Source: Polaromonas sp. OV174 (GTDB lineage Bacteria > Pseudomonadota > Gammaproteobacteria > Burkholderiales > Burkholderiaceae_C). Taken from it: 64,000 bases of DNA. Location: positions 296,369-360,368 of the forward strand of contig NZ_FOKZ01000001.1 of assembly GCF_900112285.1 (NCBI RefSeq). Direction: 5' to 3'. Positions within the stretch are counted from its first letter, which is position 1; each line of letters opens with the position of its first letter. Below, one piece after another: positions 36,449 through 45,007 of this stretch. Below the pieces are notes generated by a model. The model did not search any database. It saw only the letters and a program-made list of their open reading frames with translations, and was not told the origin of the DNA. The position numbers and the translations under genes were made by a program.

Positions 36449-38031
36449 GGGTGTTCCTCCAGCGTGAAAGAGGCCAGGTTGATTTGCTGCAAGCCCTGGC
36501 TTTCCAGCCAGTAGCGCTGCAGCAGATTGCCTAGCACCTGCAGCCGGTAAGCGGCGGAGGCGCGCATGTCGGAGATAGGCGAGAACTCGGCGCGCAGCGT
36601 GCCCATGGCCTGCTGCACCGTGGCCTGGCTCCAGGGCTGTCCCAGCAGCGCCGCCTGGGTCTTGCGGGCGCGCACCGGCGTGGCGGCCACGCCGCCGGCG
36701 CCTATCGATGCCTGGGTGACCAGGCCCTGGTCGACTTGCAGGTTGATCGCCAGGCAGACCGCCGAAATATCGTCGTCGTAGCGCTTGGAAATCTTGTAGA
36801 CCCTGAGCTGCTCTTTGGGCGTGGCCTTGGGCACCTTGATCCAGGCCAGCACCTCGTCGGTGGCCATCACGTTCTTGCGGTAGCCGGTATAGAGCTGCTC
36901 CAGCGGCATGTCACGATGGCCGCGTTCACTCATCAGCACGACGTTGGCGCCCAGCGCAATCAGCAGCGGCATGGTGTCGCCAATCGGCGAGCCGTTGGCC
37001 ACGTTGCCGCCTAGGGTGCCGGCGTTGCGCACCGGCAGGCCGGCAAAGCGGGCGGCAAAGTTGTGCAGCTGGGGCCGGTCCTGTTCCAGCGCGGCAAAGG
37101 CATCGCTCAGCGGCACGGCCGCGCCTATCGCCAGGTGCTGCGGGTAATGCTCTATGCGGCGCAGCTCGCTGACCTGGGTCAGGTCCAGCACCTGCTCGAA
37201 CTGCTGGTGCTGCTTGGTCACCCACAGCCCCACGTCGGTGCAGCCGGCCACCAGTTGCGCCTGGGGGTTGGCGGCACGGGCCGCCAGCAGCTGGGCCAGG
37301 GTTTGCGGCAATTTATAAGCAAAATCGGCCTCTGGGGCAGAAGGGGCGGGCGCAAGCTGCTTCAGTTTTTGTAGCAAAGCGGCTTCGTCAAGACGCACCG
37401 CCGGCAGCTGGCCCATGGTTTGTGCGGCGTCCAGAATCGGTCGGTAGCCGGTGCAGCGGCATAGATTGCCTGAGAGTTCTTCCTGCGCCAGCTCGCGCGT
37501 GATGGGCTCGCCCTTGCAGACATGGTTTTGGTACATGCCGAAGAGGCTCATGACAAAGCCGGGGGTACAGAAGCCGCATTGGCTGCCATGCTTGTCCACC
37601 ATGGCCTGCTGAGCTGGGTGCAGTGTTGGTTCAAGCCCTTTTCCTTCGCCAGCCGGGGCCGCGGAGCCGGCTTCGCCGGGCCGCAGGCGCAACGCCCCCT
37701 CGGGGGGCAGCGAACCACACGCAGTGGGGAGCGTGGGGGCAACATCCTCCACCGTCCACAGCGCCATGCCGTCTATGGAATGGGCCAGTCGTATGCAGCT
37801 GTTGACGGCGCGATAACGGATCGCGCTGCCTGCGGTTTCGCCCAGCACCACGGTGCAGGCGCCGCAGTCGCCTTCGCCGCAGCCTTCCTTGCTGCCGGTA
37901 CAGCCAAGGTCCTCACGCAGCAGCTCCAGCAGGGTGCGGCTGGGTGGTACATTGCCCAGAGTTACAACTTCCCCCCGCCTGATGAATCGTATGGTTTTGA
38001 CCGGGCGCTGAACAGTAGATTGGATAGCCAT
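36445..38031 (-). CDS. xdhA: Xanthine dehydrogenase, FeS/FAD subunit, with an in-frame repeat insertion
   Basis: The start is ATG 38031 (MAIQSTVQRPVKTIRF). The 528-residue subunit has a plant-type 2Fe-2S domain (CTGSKEGCGEGDCGAC, about 45-60), a helical 2Fe-2S domain (CGFCTPGF and CRCTGYRPI), an FAD domain (LVAGCTDVGLW, RNAGTLGGNVANGSPIGD) and a CO-dehydrogenase flavoprotein C-terminal domain. Electrons pass from XdhB through these centres to NAD. Between the two FeS domains lies an unusual Pro/Gly/Ala-rich insertion (about residues 97-133) encoded by a GC-rich interspersed repeat. All eight cluster cysteines remain, so the enzyme is probably active. It is divergent from a LysR gene. Confidence 0.94.
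   Translation of the reverse strand: MAIQSTVQRPVKTIRFIRRGEVVTLGNVPPSRTLLELLREDLGCTGSKEGCGEGDCGACTVVLGETAGSAIRYRAVNSCIRLAHSIDGMALWTVEDVAPTLPTACGSLPPEGALRLRPGEAGSAAPAGEGKGLEPTLHPAQQAMVDKHGSQCGFCTPGFVMSLFGMYQNHVCKGEPITRELAQEELSGNLCRCTGYRPILDAAQTMGQLPAVRLDEAALLQKLKQLAPAPSAPEADFAYKLPQTLAQLLAARAANPQAQLVAGCTDVGLWVTKQHQQFEQVLDLTQVSELRRIEHYPQHLAIGAAVPLSDAFAALEQDRPQLHNFAARFAGLPVRNAGTLGGNVANGSPIGDTMPLLIALGANVVLMSERGHRDMPLEQLYTGYRKNVMATDEVLAWIKVPKATPKEQLRVYKISKRYDDDISAVCLAINLQVDQGLVTQASIGAGGVAATPVRARKTQAALLGQPWSQATVQQAMGTLRAEFSPISDMRASAAYRLQVLGNLLQRYWLESQGLQQINLASFTLEEHP
37630..37742. repeat. GC-rich REP-like element inserted in frame in xdhA
   Basis: The stretch contains the hairpins ccggcttcgccgg and gccccctcggggggc and the phrase gctccccactgcgtgtggtt on the minus strand. 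I recognise this composition from common Comamonadaceae intergenic repeats. It encodes LPPEGALRLRPGEAGSAAP in XdhA and interrupts an otherwise conserved linker. Edges are approximate. Confidence 0.65.
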
Positions 38032-38067
38032 GCGCGTCAGGTTAAAGCACACGGAAGGCTGGCGCCA

Positions 38068-38096
38068 TACCAATGCGCATATCACCCGCATGGGTA
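38068..38096. promoter_or_regulatory. Dyad operator between xdhA and the LysR regulator
   Basis: Arms taccaatgcg and cgcatgggta match as an inverted repeat at 9 of 10 positions around a 9-base spacer. It lies 8 bases before the LysR start and 37 before xdhA, the expected place for the regulator to bind. Confidence 0.55.
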
Positions 38097-38103
38097 AACA
38101 GGT

Positions 38104-39033
38104 ATGAAGGATCAGGCGCTTTTCGACAAGATAGATCTCCATCTCATCAAGGTCTTGAACACCGTGCTCAATGAACGCAGCGTATCGCGCGCCGCCATGC
38201 GCCTGGGCATGCACCAACCCGCTGTCAGCGCGGCGCTCAAGCGTCTGCGCGGCCTGGCGGGGGATCCGATTTTGGTGCGCGCGGGCGCCGCCATGGTGCC
38301 CACCGATGCCGGCCTGCGCATGATTGAGCCCTCGGCCAGCATTCTTCGCGCCGCCGGCATGCTGTTCAGCGATGCCAGGGGCTTCGAGCCGGCCACGGCC
38401 CAGACCACTTTTCGCCTGGCGGCCAGCGACTACCTAGACCCCCTGTTCTTGCCGCAGCTGGTGGCGCAGATCAAGAGCCAGGCGCCGCTTTGCCATATCG
38501 AAATTCATCCGCTGTCGGCCGAGTCCGATTACCGCGCCCAGCTGGCGCAGGGCAAGGTCGATATTGTGATCGGCAACTGGGCGGCGCCGCCAGATGATCT
38601 GCACCTGGCGCGGCTGTTTGGCGACGAGGTGGTGTGCCTGGTGGCTAAGGACCATCCGGCGGTGCGGCGCGCCTGGGATAGCGCCAGCTGGCTGGCGGCC
38701 GAGCACATCGCCCCCATGGCCACGCACCCCGGCGCCAAGGGCGTGATTGACGAGTACCTGGCCAGCCGGGGCTGGCAGCGCAACATCACGGTGCGCAGCC
38801 CGCACTTTGGCCTGATGCCGGCCATGGTGGCATCCAGTTTGCTGGTCATGACCACCGGTCGCCAGTACTGCGAAAGATATGCCGGGCAGTTAGCGGTGAA
38901 AATACTGCCCTGTCCGATTGAATTCCCCCGCATGATGTATTACCAGCTCTGGCATGAACGCACGCACGCCTCCAATGCCGCCAAGTGGTTGCGCGAGCGG
39001 GTCAAGTCGGTTGCCGCTACGCTACAAAAATAA
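38104..39033 (+). CDS. LysR-family regulator, probably of xdhAB
   Basis: A 309-residue LysR protein of the NodD/LinR-like branch. The DNA-binding part is HLIKVLNTVLNERSVSRAAM with LGMHQPAVSAALKRLRGLAGD, and the effector domain starts at about residue 95 (TTFRLAASDYLDPLFLPQLV). It is divergent from xdhAB with a dyad site in between, and upstream of the purine-type ABC transporter on the same strand. A purine or a purine degradation product is the probable signal. The end overlaps a degenerate copy of the palindromic repeat family. Confidence 0.85.
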   Translation: MKDQALFDKIDLHLIKVLNTVLNERSVSRAAMRLGMHQPAVSAALKRLRGLAGDPILVRAGAAMVPTDAGLRMIEPSASILRAAGMLFSDARGFEPATAQTTFRLAASDYLDPLFLPQLVAQIKSQAPLCHIEIHPLSAESDYRAQLAQGKVDIVIGNWAAPPDDLHLARLFGDEVVCLVAKDHPAVRRAWDSASWLAAEHIAPMATHPGAKGVIDEYLASRGWQRNITVRSPHFGLMPAMVASSLLVMTTGRQYCERYAGQLAVKILPCPIEFPRMMYYQLWHERTHASNAAKWLRERVKSVAATLQK

Positions 39034-39070
39034 TAGCTGTGTGCGTCCATTCAACAAGGGCTAGAGCCCT
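39026..39070. repeat. Degenerate copy of the palindromic repeat family
   Basis: The stretch aaaaataatagctgtgtgcg...aagggctagagccct resembles the reverse complement of the repeat at 11091-11137 (caaaaacaatagctgctagcg...). It overlaps the LysR stop codon and precedes the ABC transporter operon. Confidence 0.45.
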
Positions 39071-39103
39071 AAAATACTAGAAATATCCGGAATCTTCGCG
39101 CCC

Positions 39104-40693
39104 ATGACCGTGCCCCCATCCCTCACCGAAAGCCCTGTAGGCGCGCCGCCGCCGCGGTTGCTGCTCTCGGGCATCACCAAGAGCTACCCCGGCGTGGTCG
39201 CCAACAGCGACATCGCGCTCAGCGTGCGGCCCGGCGAGATCCATGCCGTGCTGGGTGAAAACGGTGCCGGCAAGTCGACCCTGATGAAAATCATCTATGG
39301 CTCGGTCAAGCCCGATGCCGGCACGGTGGCCGTGGACGGCCAGCAGGTCGCGGTGCGCAACCCGCACGAGGCGCGCGCCCTGGGCATCAGCATGGTGTTC
39401 CAGCATTTCAGCCTGTTTGACACGCTCACCGTGGCCGAAAACGTCTGGCTGGGGCTGGACAAACACCTCAGTCTGGCCGAGGTCTCGCAGCGCATCATGC
39501 AAACCACGCAGGCTTACGGCCTGAGCCTGGAGCCGACGCGGCCGGTGCATACCCTGAGCGTGGGCGAGCGCCAGCGGGTGGAAATTGTGCGGGCGCTGAT
39601 GACCCACCCCAAGCTGCTGATCCTGGACGAGCCGACCTCGGTGCTGACGCCGCAAGCGGTGGAAAGCCTTTTCATCACCTTGCGCCAGCTGGCGGCCCAG
39701 GGCTGCAGCATTCTCTACATCAGCCACAAGCTGCATGAAATCCGGGCCTTGTGCACGGCCTGCACGGTGCTGCGCGGCGGCAAGGTTACCGGTGAATGCG
39801 ATCCGCGCCAGGAATCCAATGCGTCGCTGAGCCGCCTGATGATTGGCGCCGAGCCGCCGACGCTGGAGCACCGGGCGGTTCAGGTCGGTGAGGTCGTGCT
39901 CGAGGTTCATCGGCTGGAACTGGCCAAGGCCGAGCAGTTTGGCGTCGACTTGCACCAGTTGGCACTGCAGGTGCGCGCCGGCGAGGTGGTCGGCATTGCC
40001 GGGGTCTCGGGCAATGGTCAGAAGGAGTTGCTGTATGCGCTGTCGGGCGAAGACACCCGGGCCGATGCCGCCGCCATCAGCGTCAAGGGCCGGCCCGTTG
40101 GCAAGCTGAGCCCGGGCCGCCGGCGCGCGCTGGGGCTGCACTTTGTGCCCGAGGAGCGGCTGGGGCGCGGCGCCGTGCCTGCGCTGTCGCTGGCCCGCAA
40201 TCTGCTTTTGACGCGCAAGGAGGCGGTAGGTGCCGCGGGCTGGCTCAAAGGCAGCACGCTGCAAGCGCAGGCCCAACAGATCATTGCGCGCTACAAGGTC
40301 AAGGCGGGCGGGCCGCAGGCCACGGCCAAGTCCTTGTCGGGCGGTAATTTGCAGAAATTCATCATGGGCCGCGAGATTGACGCCAGGCCAAGACTGCTCA
40401 TCGTGTCGCAGCCCACCTGGGGCGTGGACGTGGGTGCGGCCACGCAGATACGTGGCGAATTGCTCAAGCTGGCGGCTGCCGGTTGCGCGGTGCTGGTGGT
40501 GAGCGAGGAGCTGGAAGAATTGTTTGAAATCTGTGATCGTCTCTATGTGATGGCCAAGGGCCAGCTCTCGCCCTCCTTGCCGCGTGCCGAGGCGACCACC
40601 GAGCTGGTCGGGCAGTGGATGAGCGGCTTGTGGACGCTGGCGGCGGATAAAGCGCCGAACCTCTCGCAGGAGGTGCGCCATGCTGCAGCTTGA
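39104..40693 (+). CDS. Purine/nucleoside ABC importer, ATP-binding protein (two NBDs)
   Basis: A 529-residue protein with two fused ABC domains, as in the YufO/NupO and RbsA families. The first domain has Walker A GENGAGKSTLMK, signature LSVGERQRVE and Walker B LLILDEPTSVLTP. The second is degenerate at Walker A (GVSGNGQKELL), as usual in this family, with LSGGNLQKFIMGREI and VSQPTWGVDVGA. It energises the two permeases encoded directly downstream (14-base overlap with the first). With the BMP-type binding protein at 42774 it forms a complete importer of the family that takes up nucleosides or purine bases. Context favours purines. Confidence 0.92.
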   Translation: MTVPPSLTESPVGAPPPRLLLSGITKSYPGVVANSDIALSVRPGEIHAVLGENGAGKSTLMKIIYGSVKPDAGTVAVDGQQVAVRNPHEARALGISMVFQHFSLFDTLTVAENVWLGLDKHLSLAEVSQRIMQTTQAYGLSLEPTRPVHTLSVGERQRVEIVRALMTHPKLLILDEPTSVLTPQAVESLFITLRQLAAQGCSILYISHKLHEIRALCTACTVLRGGKVTGECDPRQESNASLSRLMIGAEPPTLEHRAVQVGEVVLEVHRLELAKAEQFGVDLHQLALQVRAGEVVGIAGVSGNGQKELLYALSGEDTRADAAAISVKGRPVGKLSPGRRRALGLHFVPEERLGRGAVPALSLARNLLLTRKEAVGAAGWLKGSTLQAQAQQIIARYKVKAGGPQATAKSLSGGNLQKFIMGREIDARPRLLIVSQPTWGVDVGAATQIRGELLKLAAAGCAVLVVSEELEELFEICDRLYVMAKGQLSPSLPRAEATTELVGQWMSGLWTLAADKAPNLSQEVRHAAA

Positions 40694-41777
40694 AGTCCGG
40701 CCCCAGTTGTCCAGGTTCTGGACCTATGCCTCGCCGATTCTGGCGCTGCTGATCACGGTGGCGATCGGGCTGCTGCTGTTCATGGCGCTCGGAAAAGACC
40801 CGATCAGGGGTTTGCAGATTTTCTTTTGGGAGCCGGTCAAGTCGGCCTACGCCATCGGCGAGCTGTTGGTCAAGGCCACGCCTCTGCTGATCATCGCGCT
40901 GGGCCTGTCGGTGTGCTTTCGCTCCAATGTCTGGAATATCGGCGCCGAAGGGCAGTATGTGATTGGCGCCCTGGCGGGCGGCGGCATGGCCCTGCTGGCC
41001 GAAAAAACCACCGGGCCCTGGATTATTCCGGCCATTTTGCTGGCCGGTGTGCTGGGCGGCATGTTGTGGGCAGGCATCACGGCCTTGCTGCGCGATCGCT
41101 TCAACGCCAATGAAATCCTGGTCAGCCTGATGCTGGTCTATGTGGCCGACATGGTGCTCAACTATCTGGTGTTCGGTCCCTGGAAAGATCCCAACGGCTA
41201 CAACTTTCCACAAACCAAGACCTTTGAGGCCGTCACCCAGATCCCGCGCCTGATGCAGGGCTCGCGCGTCAACATCGGTATCTTGCTGGGCCTGCTGGGC
41301 GTGGCCGGGCTGTGGTTTTTCCTGTTCAAGACCTATGCCGGCTTTCGGCAGGAAGTCAGCGGCCTGGCGCCGGCGGCGGCACGCTATGCCGGCTTTTCCT
41401 CGCGCCGCGCCTTGTGGGTGGCGCTGTTGATTTCCGGCGGCGCGGCCGGCCTGGCCGGTGCGCTGGAAGTGGCCGGCCCGATTGGCCAGCTGACCTCTTA
41501 TGTGCCGGCGGGCTATGGTTTTGCCGCCATCATCGTGGCCTTTGTCGGCCGCCTGCACCCGGTCGGCGTGGTGTTTTCGGCCTTGCTGATGAGCATGTTC
41601 TACATAGGTGGCGAGCTGGCCCAGTCACGCCTGGGCCTGCCCAAGTCGCTGACGGGGGTGTTTCAGGGCTTGTTGCTGTTCAATTTGCTGGCCTGTGACA
41701 CCTTGATTGCCCACCGTTTCAAATTTTTGAAATCACGCGCCACGTCGATGGCGGCAGCTGTGAAAGGAGCGCACTGA
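40680..41777 (+). CDS. Purine/nucleoside ABC importer, permease 1
   Basis: A 365-residue membrane protein of the BPD_transp_2 (YufP-like) family with about nine or ten helices. Conserved pieces are PLLIIALGLSVCFRSNVWNIGAEGQ (split near residues 72-100), FNANEILVSLMLVYVADM, and SGGAAGLAGALEVAGPIGQL with GYGFAAIIVAFVGRLHPVGV. It overlaps the ATPase gene by 14 bases and permease 2 by one base (TGATG), a tightly coupled operon. It pairs with permease 2 as a heterodimeric channel. Confidence 0.92.
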   Translation: MLQLEVRPQLSRFWTYASPILALLITVAIGLLLFMALGKDPIRGLQIFFWEPVKSAYAIGELLVKATPLLIIALGLSVCFRSNVWNIGAEGQYVIGALAGGGMALLAEKTTGPWIIPAILLAGVLGGMLWAGITALLRDRFNANEILVSLMLVYVADMVLNYLVFGPWKDPNGYNFPQTKTFEAVTQIPRLMQGSRVNIGILLGLLGVAGLWFFLFKTYAGFRQEVSGLAPAAARYAGFSSRRALWVALLISGGAAGLAGALEVAGPIGQLTSYVPAGYGFAAIIVAFVGRLHPVGVVFSALLMSMFYIGGELAQSRLGLPKSLTGVFQGLLLFNLLACDTLIAHRFKFLKSRATSMAAAVKGAH

Positions 41778-42697
41778 TGGATTCCACCGCTTTGCTGGTG
41801 GCGGCCACGCTCAGCGCCGGCACCGTGCTGGCGATTGCCGCATTGGGCCTGCTGATCAATGAAAAGGCCGGCATCGTCAACCTGGGCGCCGAAGGCATGA
41901 TGTTGTGCGCCGCCATTGCCGGCTTCGCCACGGTGGTTCACAGCGGCAACAGCTGGCTGGGTTTTGCCGCCGGCATGGCCGCGGGCGCCGTGCTGGCCGG
42001 CATTTTTGGCTTGCTGGTGATCTGGCTCAACACCAATCAGTACGCCACCGGACTGGCGCTAAGCCTTTTCGGCGCCGGCTTTTCGGCCTTTGTCGGCATC
42101 AAGTACGTGCAGGAAAAACTGCCCGAGCAGTCGCAGTACGCCATTCCTTTCCTGAGCGACCTGCCTTTTTTTGGCCTGGCGCTGTTTCGTCAGCATCCCA
42201 TGGTCTACATCGCGATGGCGCTGACGGCCGGTTTGATCTGGTTTTTGTACCGCACGCGGGCCGGCCTGGTGCTGCGCTCGGTGGGCGAAAGTCCGGAGTC
42301 GGCCCACGCACTGGGTTATCCGGTGCGGCGCATTCGCCTGGCCGCCGTCATGGCCGGCGGCGCGCTGTGCGGGCTGGCCGGTGCCTATGTGTCGGTGGTC
42401 TATACCCCGCTGTGGGTGGAAGGCATGATTGCCGGCAAGGGCTGGATCGCGCTGGCCCTGACCACTTTCGCCACCTGGCGCCCGACCCGGGTGCTGCTGG
42501 GCGCCTATCTGTTTGGCGGCGTGAGCATGCTGCAGTTTCATCTGCAGGGCCTGGGGGTCAATGTGCCGACCCAGTTGCTCTCGATGTTGCCCTACCTGTC
42601 TACCATCGTGGTGCTGGTGCTGATTTCGCGCAACCCGCTGTGGATACGGGTGAATATGCCCACCTCCATAGGCAAGCCGTTTTACCCTGGGGCCTGA
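41777..42697 (+). CDS. Purine/nucleoside ABC importer, permease 2
   Basis: A 306-residue membrane protein (YufQ-like) with about eight to ten helices. Signatures: GLLINEKAGIVNLGAEGMML (residues about 25-45), RTRAGLVLRSVGESPESAHALG and MAGGALCGLAGAYVSVVYTPLW with GMIAGKGWIALALTTFATW. It starts on the last base of the permease 1 stop. A hairpin followed by ten T residues stands 28 bases after its stop, before the binding-protein gene. Confidence 0.92.
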   Translation: MDSTALLVAATLSAGTVLAIAALGLLINEKAGIVNLGAEGMMLCAAIAGFATVVHSGNSWLGFAAGMAAGAVLAGIFGLLVIWLNTNQYATGLALSLFGAGFSAFVGIKYVQEKLPEQSQYAIPFLSDLPFFGLALFRQHPMVYIAMALTAGLIWFLYRTRAGLVLRSVGESPESAHALGYPVRRIRLAAVMAGGALCGLAGAYVSVVYTPLWVEGMIAGKGWIALALTTFATWRPTRVLLGAYLFGGVSMLQFHLQGLGVNVPTQLLSMLPYLSTIVVLVLISRNPLWIRVNMPTSIGKPFYPGA

Positions 42698-42724
42698 CTT
42701 TGCGCCCATAATTGCTGCTTTTTT

Positions 42725-42748
42725 GGCGCCGTGCGCCGTTTTTTTTTT
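42725..42748 (+). terminator. Intra-operon intrinsic terminator/attenuator-like hairpin
   Basis: Stem ggcgc/gcgcc with loop cgt is followed by ten T residues, only 25 bases before the start of the BMP gene. It has the form of a Rho-independent terminator, yet leaves no room for a new promoter before 42774. Partial read-through or 3'-end protection of processed mRNA are the likely roles. Confidence 0.65.
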
Positions 42749-42773
42749 GACCCTTGAATGAAAGCGAGACGAC

Positions 42774-43928
42774 ATGACAGACCTGCAGAAACGTTCCCTG
42801 CTCAAGCTGGCCGCCCTTTCCGCTGTGGCCGCTGCCGCCCTGGTGGGCTGTGGCAAGAAAGAGGAAGCCGCACCGGCGCCCGCCGCCGCGCCTGTGGCCG
42901 CCGCACCGGCCAAGCCTGAACCCTTGAAAATCGCCTTTGCCTATATCGGCCCGGTCGGCGACGGTGGCTATACCTTCTCCCATGACAACGGCCGCAAGGC
43001 GATTGAAGCGGCTTATGGCGACAAGGTGGTGACCACCTTTGTCGAAAAAGTGCCCGAGTCTGCCGATGCCGAGCGCGTGATTCGCGACCTGGCCGCGCAG
43101 GGCAACAAGATGATCTTCGGCACCACCTTTGGCTACATGGAAACCATGGTCAAGGTCGCTGCCGACACCAAGGACGTCAAGTTCGAACACGCCACCGGCT
43201 ACAAAACCGCCGACAACCTGCGCACCTATGACAGCCGCACCTACGAAGGCGCCTACCTGGCCGGCGTGGTGGCAGGCAAGATGAGCAAGTCGGGCACGCT
43301 GGGCGTGGTCGGTTCGGTGCCCATTCCTGAAGTCGTGCGCAACATCAACAGCTTCACGCTGGGCGCCCAGTCGGTCAACCCCAAGATCACGACCAAGGTG
43401 GTCTGGGTCAACGAGTGGTTCAACCCGCCCAAGGAAACCGAGGCAGCGACCGCGCTGATCAATGGCGGCGCCGACATCCTGTTCCAGAACACCGACTCCT
43501 CGGCCGTGCTGCAGACCGCCGAGAAAATGGGCAAGCGTGCTTTTGGCTGGGATTCGGACATGACCGCCTACGGCCCCAAGGCCCACCTGGCTTCCGCCGT
43601 GATCAACTGGGGCCCGTACTACGTCAAGTCCGTGGGTGAAGCGCTGGAAGGCAAGTGGACCGGCGGCACCAGCTCCTGGTGGGGCGTGAAGGAAGGCGCG
43701 ATTGACCTGGTGTCCATTGCTGCCGATGTGCCCGAAGAAACCAAAAAACGCGTTGACGAGGTCAAGGCCGGCCTGAAAGACGGCAGCTTTGCCATCTGGA
43801 AAGGCCCCATCATGGACAACACCGGCAAGGAGCTGGTGGCCAAGGATGTGGTGGCCGACGACAAGTTTCTGGGCGGTTTGAAGACTTACGTCAAGGGCGT
43901 CGAAGGCAAGGTTCCGGGCAGCAACTAA
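42774..43928 (+). CDS. BMP-family purine/nucleoside-binding lipoprotein
   Basis: A 384-residue PnrA/BmpA-type binding protein. The N-terminus has a basic start and the lipobox ALVGC (Cys at about residue 24), so it is anchored to the outer face of the inner membrane, followed by an Ala/Pro linker. The BMP core has KIAFAYIGPVGDGGYTFSHD, DAERVIRDLAAQGNKMIFGT, YEGAYLAGVVAG, GSVPIPEVVRNINSF and the DSDMTAYGPKAHLASAVINW ligand region. Related proteins bind purine nucleosides or bases. It is the binding component for the importer encoded just upstream. Confidence 0.92.
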   Translation: MTDLQKRSLLKLAALSAVAAAALVGCGKKEEAAPAPAAAPVAAAPAKPEPLKIAFAYIGPVGDGGYTFSHDNGRKAIEAAYGDKVVTTFVEKVPESADAERVIRDLAAQGNKMIFGTTFGYMETMVKVAADTKDVKFEHATGYKTADNLRTYDSRTYEGAYLAGVVAGKMSKSGTLGVVGSVPIPEVVRNINSFTLGAQSVNPKITTKVVWVNEWFNPPKETEAATALINGGADILFQNTDSSAVLQTAEKMGKRAFGWDSDMTAYGPKAHLASAVINWGPYYVKSVGEALEGKWTGGTSSWWGVKEGAIDLVSIAADVPEETKKRVDEVKAGLKDGSFAIWKGPIMDNTGKELVAKDVVADDKFLGGLKTYVKGVEGKVPGSN

Positions 43929-43934
43929 GCCATG

Positions 43935-44014
43935 CTCAGGCCATGATGGCCTGAGTTGATTGATGCACCGCCGCCAGGCGGTGCGATGGGAGCTGCCTTG
44001 GGGCAGCTCTTTTT
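43935..44014 (+). terminator. Three successive hairpins ending in a T-tract
   Basis: Hairpins ctcaggcca/tggcctgag (43935-43955), gcaccgcc/ggcggtgc (43965-43984) and gagctgcc/ggcagctc (43990-44009) follow the BMP stop, the last followed by tttttt. The third is a good intrinsic terminator. It ends only 10 bases before the Rieske gene, so expression of that gene needs read-through. Confidence 0.8.
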
Positions 44015-44023
44015 ATTGGTGAA

Positions 44024-45007
44024 ATGATGATTGAAGAAACTCTCTGGCACCCCGTCGCCCTGGCCTGCGACCTGACGCAGCAACCCTTGGCCGTGCAGCT
44101 GCTGGCGCATGACATTGTGCTGTGGCGCGACGCGGCTGCCGTGCCTCACGCCTGGGCTGACCAGTGTCCGCACCGGGGCGCCAAACTGTCGTTGGGCCGG
44201 GTCGAAAATGGCAAGCTGGAGTGCCCCTACCATGGCTGGCAGTTCGCGGCTTCGGGTCAGTGCGTCAAGGTGCCGGCGCTGCCCAGCTTCACGCCGCCGG
44301 CCGCGCATTGCGCCCGCACCTATGCGGCGCAAGAGGCTTATGGCCTGATCTGGGTGAAGTTGTCGGCCAGCGAGTCGGCCGCCTTGCCGGCGTTTGCCGC
44401 GGAGGCCGATGAGCGCCTGCGCAAGCTCAACTGCGGCCCTTACGACGTGGCCACCAGCGCGCCGCGCCTGGTCGAAAATTTCCTGGACATGTCGCATTTC
44501 GGTTTTGTCCACGAAGGCTGGCTGGGCATGCGTGCCGCCACGGCCATTGAAGACTACAAGGTCGAGGCCACGCCCACCGGTTTGCTGGCCACGCATTGCA
44601 AGGCCTGGCAGCCGCAATCCAATGTGCACTCCATTGCCCCGGCGCAGGTCGAGTACAGCTACGAAGTCACGGCACCCTATGGCGCCGTATTGACCAAGGT
44701 GCCCGATGCCGCCACGGTGTCGGTGGATGGCTACCGCGAATCGATTGCCATGTTCATCTGTCCCATCACGGCGCAAACCAGCCGTGTCTGGTTCCGTCTG
44801 GCCGTGGCGGATTTCGAATCCCCCGACGACAAGCTGCGCGACTTTCAGCACACCATCTTCATGCAGGACAAGCCGGTGCTGGAATCCCAGCGGCCGCAGC
44901 GCCTGCCGCTGGACCTGCGCGCAGAATTGCACACGGCGGCGGACAAGGCCTCATCGGCCTACCGTCGTCATCTGAAAAATCTGGGTATCACCTTTGGAGT
45001 GTGCTGA
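44024..45007 (+). CDS. Rieske non-haem iron oxygenase, substrate unknown
   Basis: A 327-residue terminal oxygenase. The Rieske cluster ligands are C48-P-H50 and C67-P-Y-H70. The mononuclear iron site is [12 protein letters not shown] (H158, H163), and [14 protein letters not shown] near the C-terminus is typical of the VanA/CntA-like branch. Such enzymes hydroxylate or demethylate their substrate with electrons from a reductase, which is not in the window. It starts (ATG 44024 or 44027) after the BMP terminator and its stop overlaps the adenine deaminase start (TGATG). Among purine genes, an N-demethylation or ring hydroxylation of a purine derivative is plausible but unproven. Confidence 0.85.
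   Translation: MMIEETLWHPVALACDLTQQPLAVQLLAHDIVLWRDAAAVPHAWADQCPHRGAKLSLGRVENGKLECPYHGWQFAASGQCVKVPALPSFTPPAAHCARTYAAQEAYGLIWVKLSASESAALPAFAAEADERLRKLNCGPYDVATSAPRLVENFLDMSHFGFVHEGWLGMRAATAIEDYKVEATPTGLLATHCKAWQPQSNVHSIAPAQVEYSYEVTAPYGAVLTKVPDAATVSVDGYRESIAMFICPITAQTSRVWFRLAVADFESPDDKLRDFQHTIFMQDKPVLESQRPQRLPLDLRAELHTAADKASSAYRRHLKNLGITFGVC

Noticed and set aside
39034..39103. Purine riboswitch before the importer operon
   Set aside because: Only about 70 bases are available, partly filled by a degenerate repeat, and no conserved purine-riboswitch core is seen.
39077..40681. Long minus-strand open frame opposite the purine ABC ATPase
   Set aside because: Antisense shadow; no motifs, while the plus strand shows two complete ABC domains.
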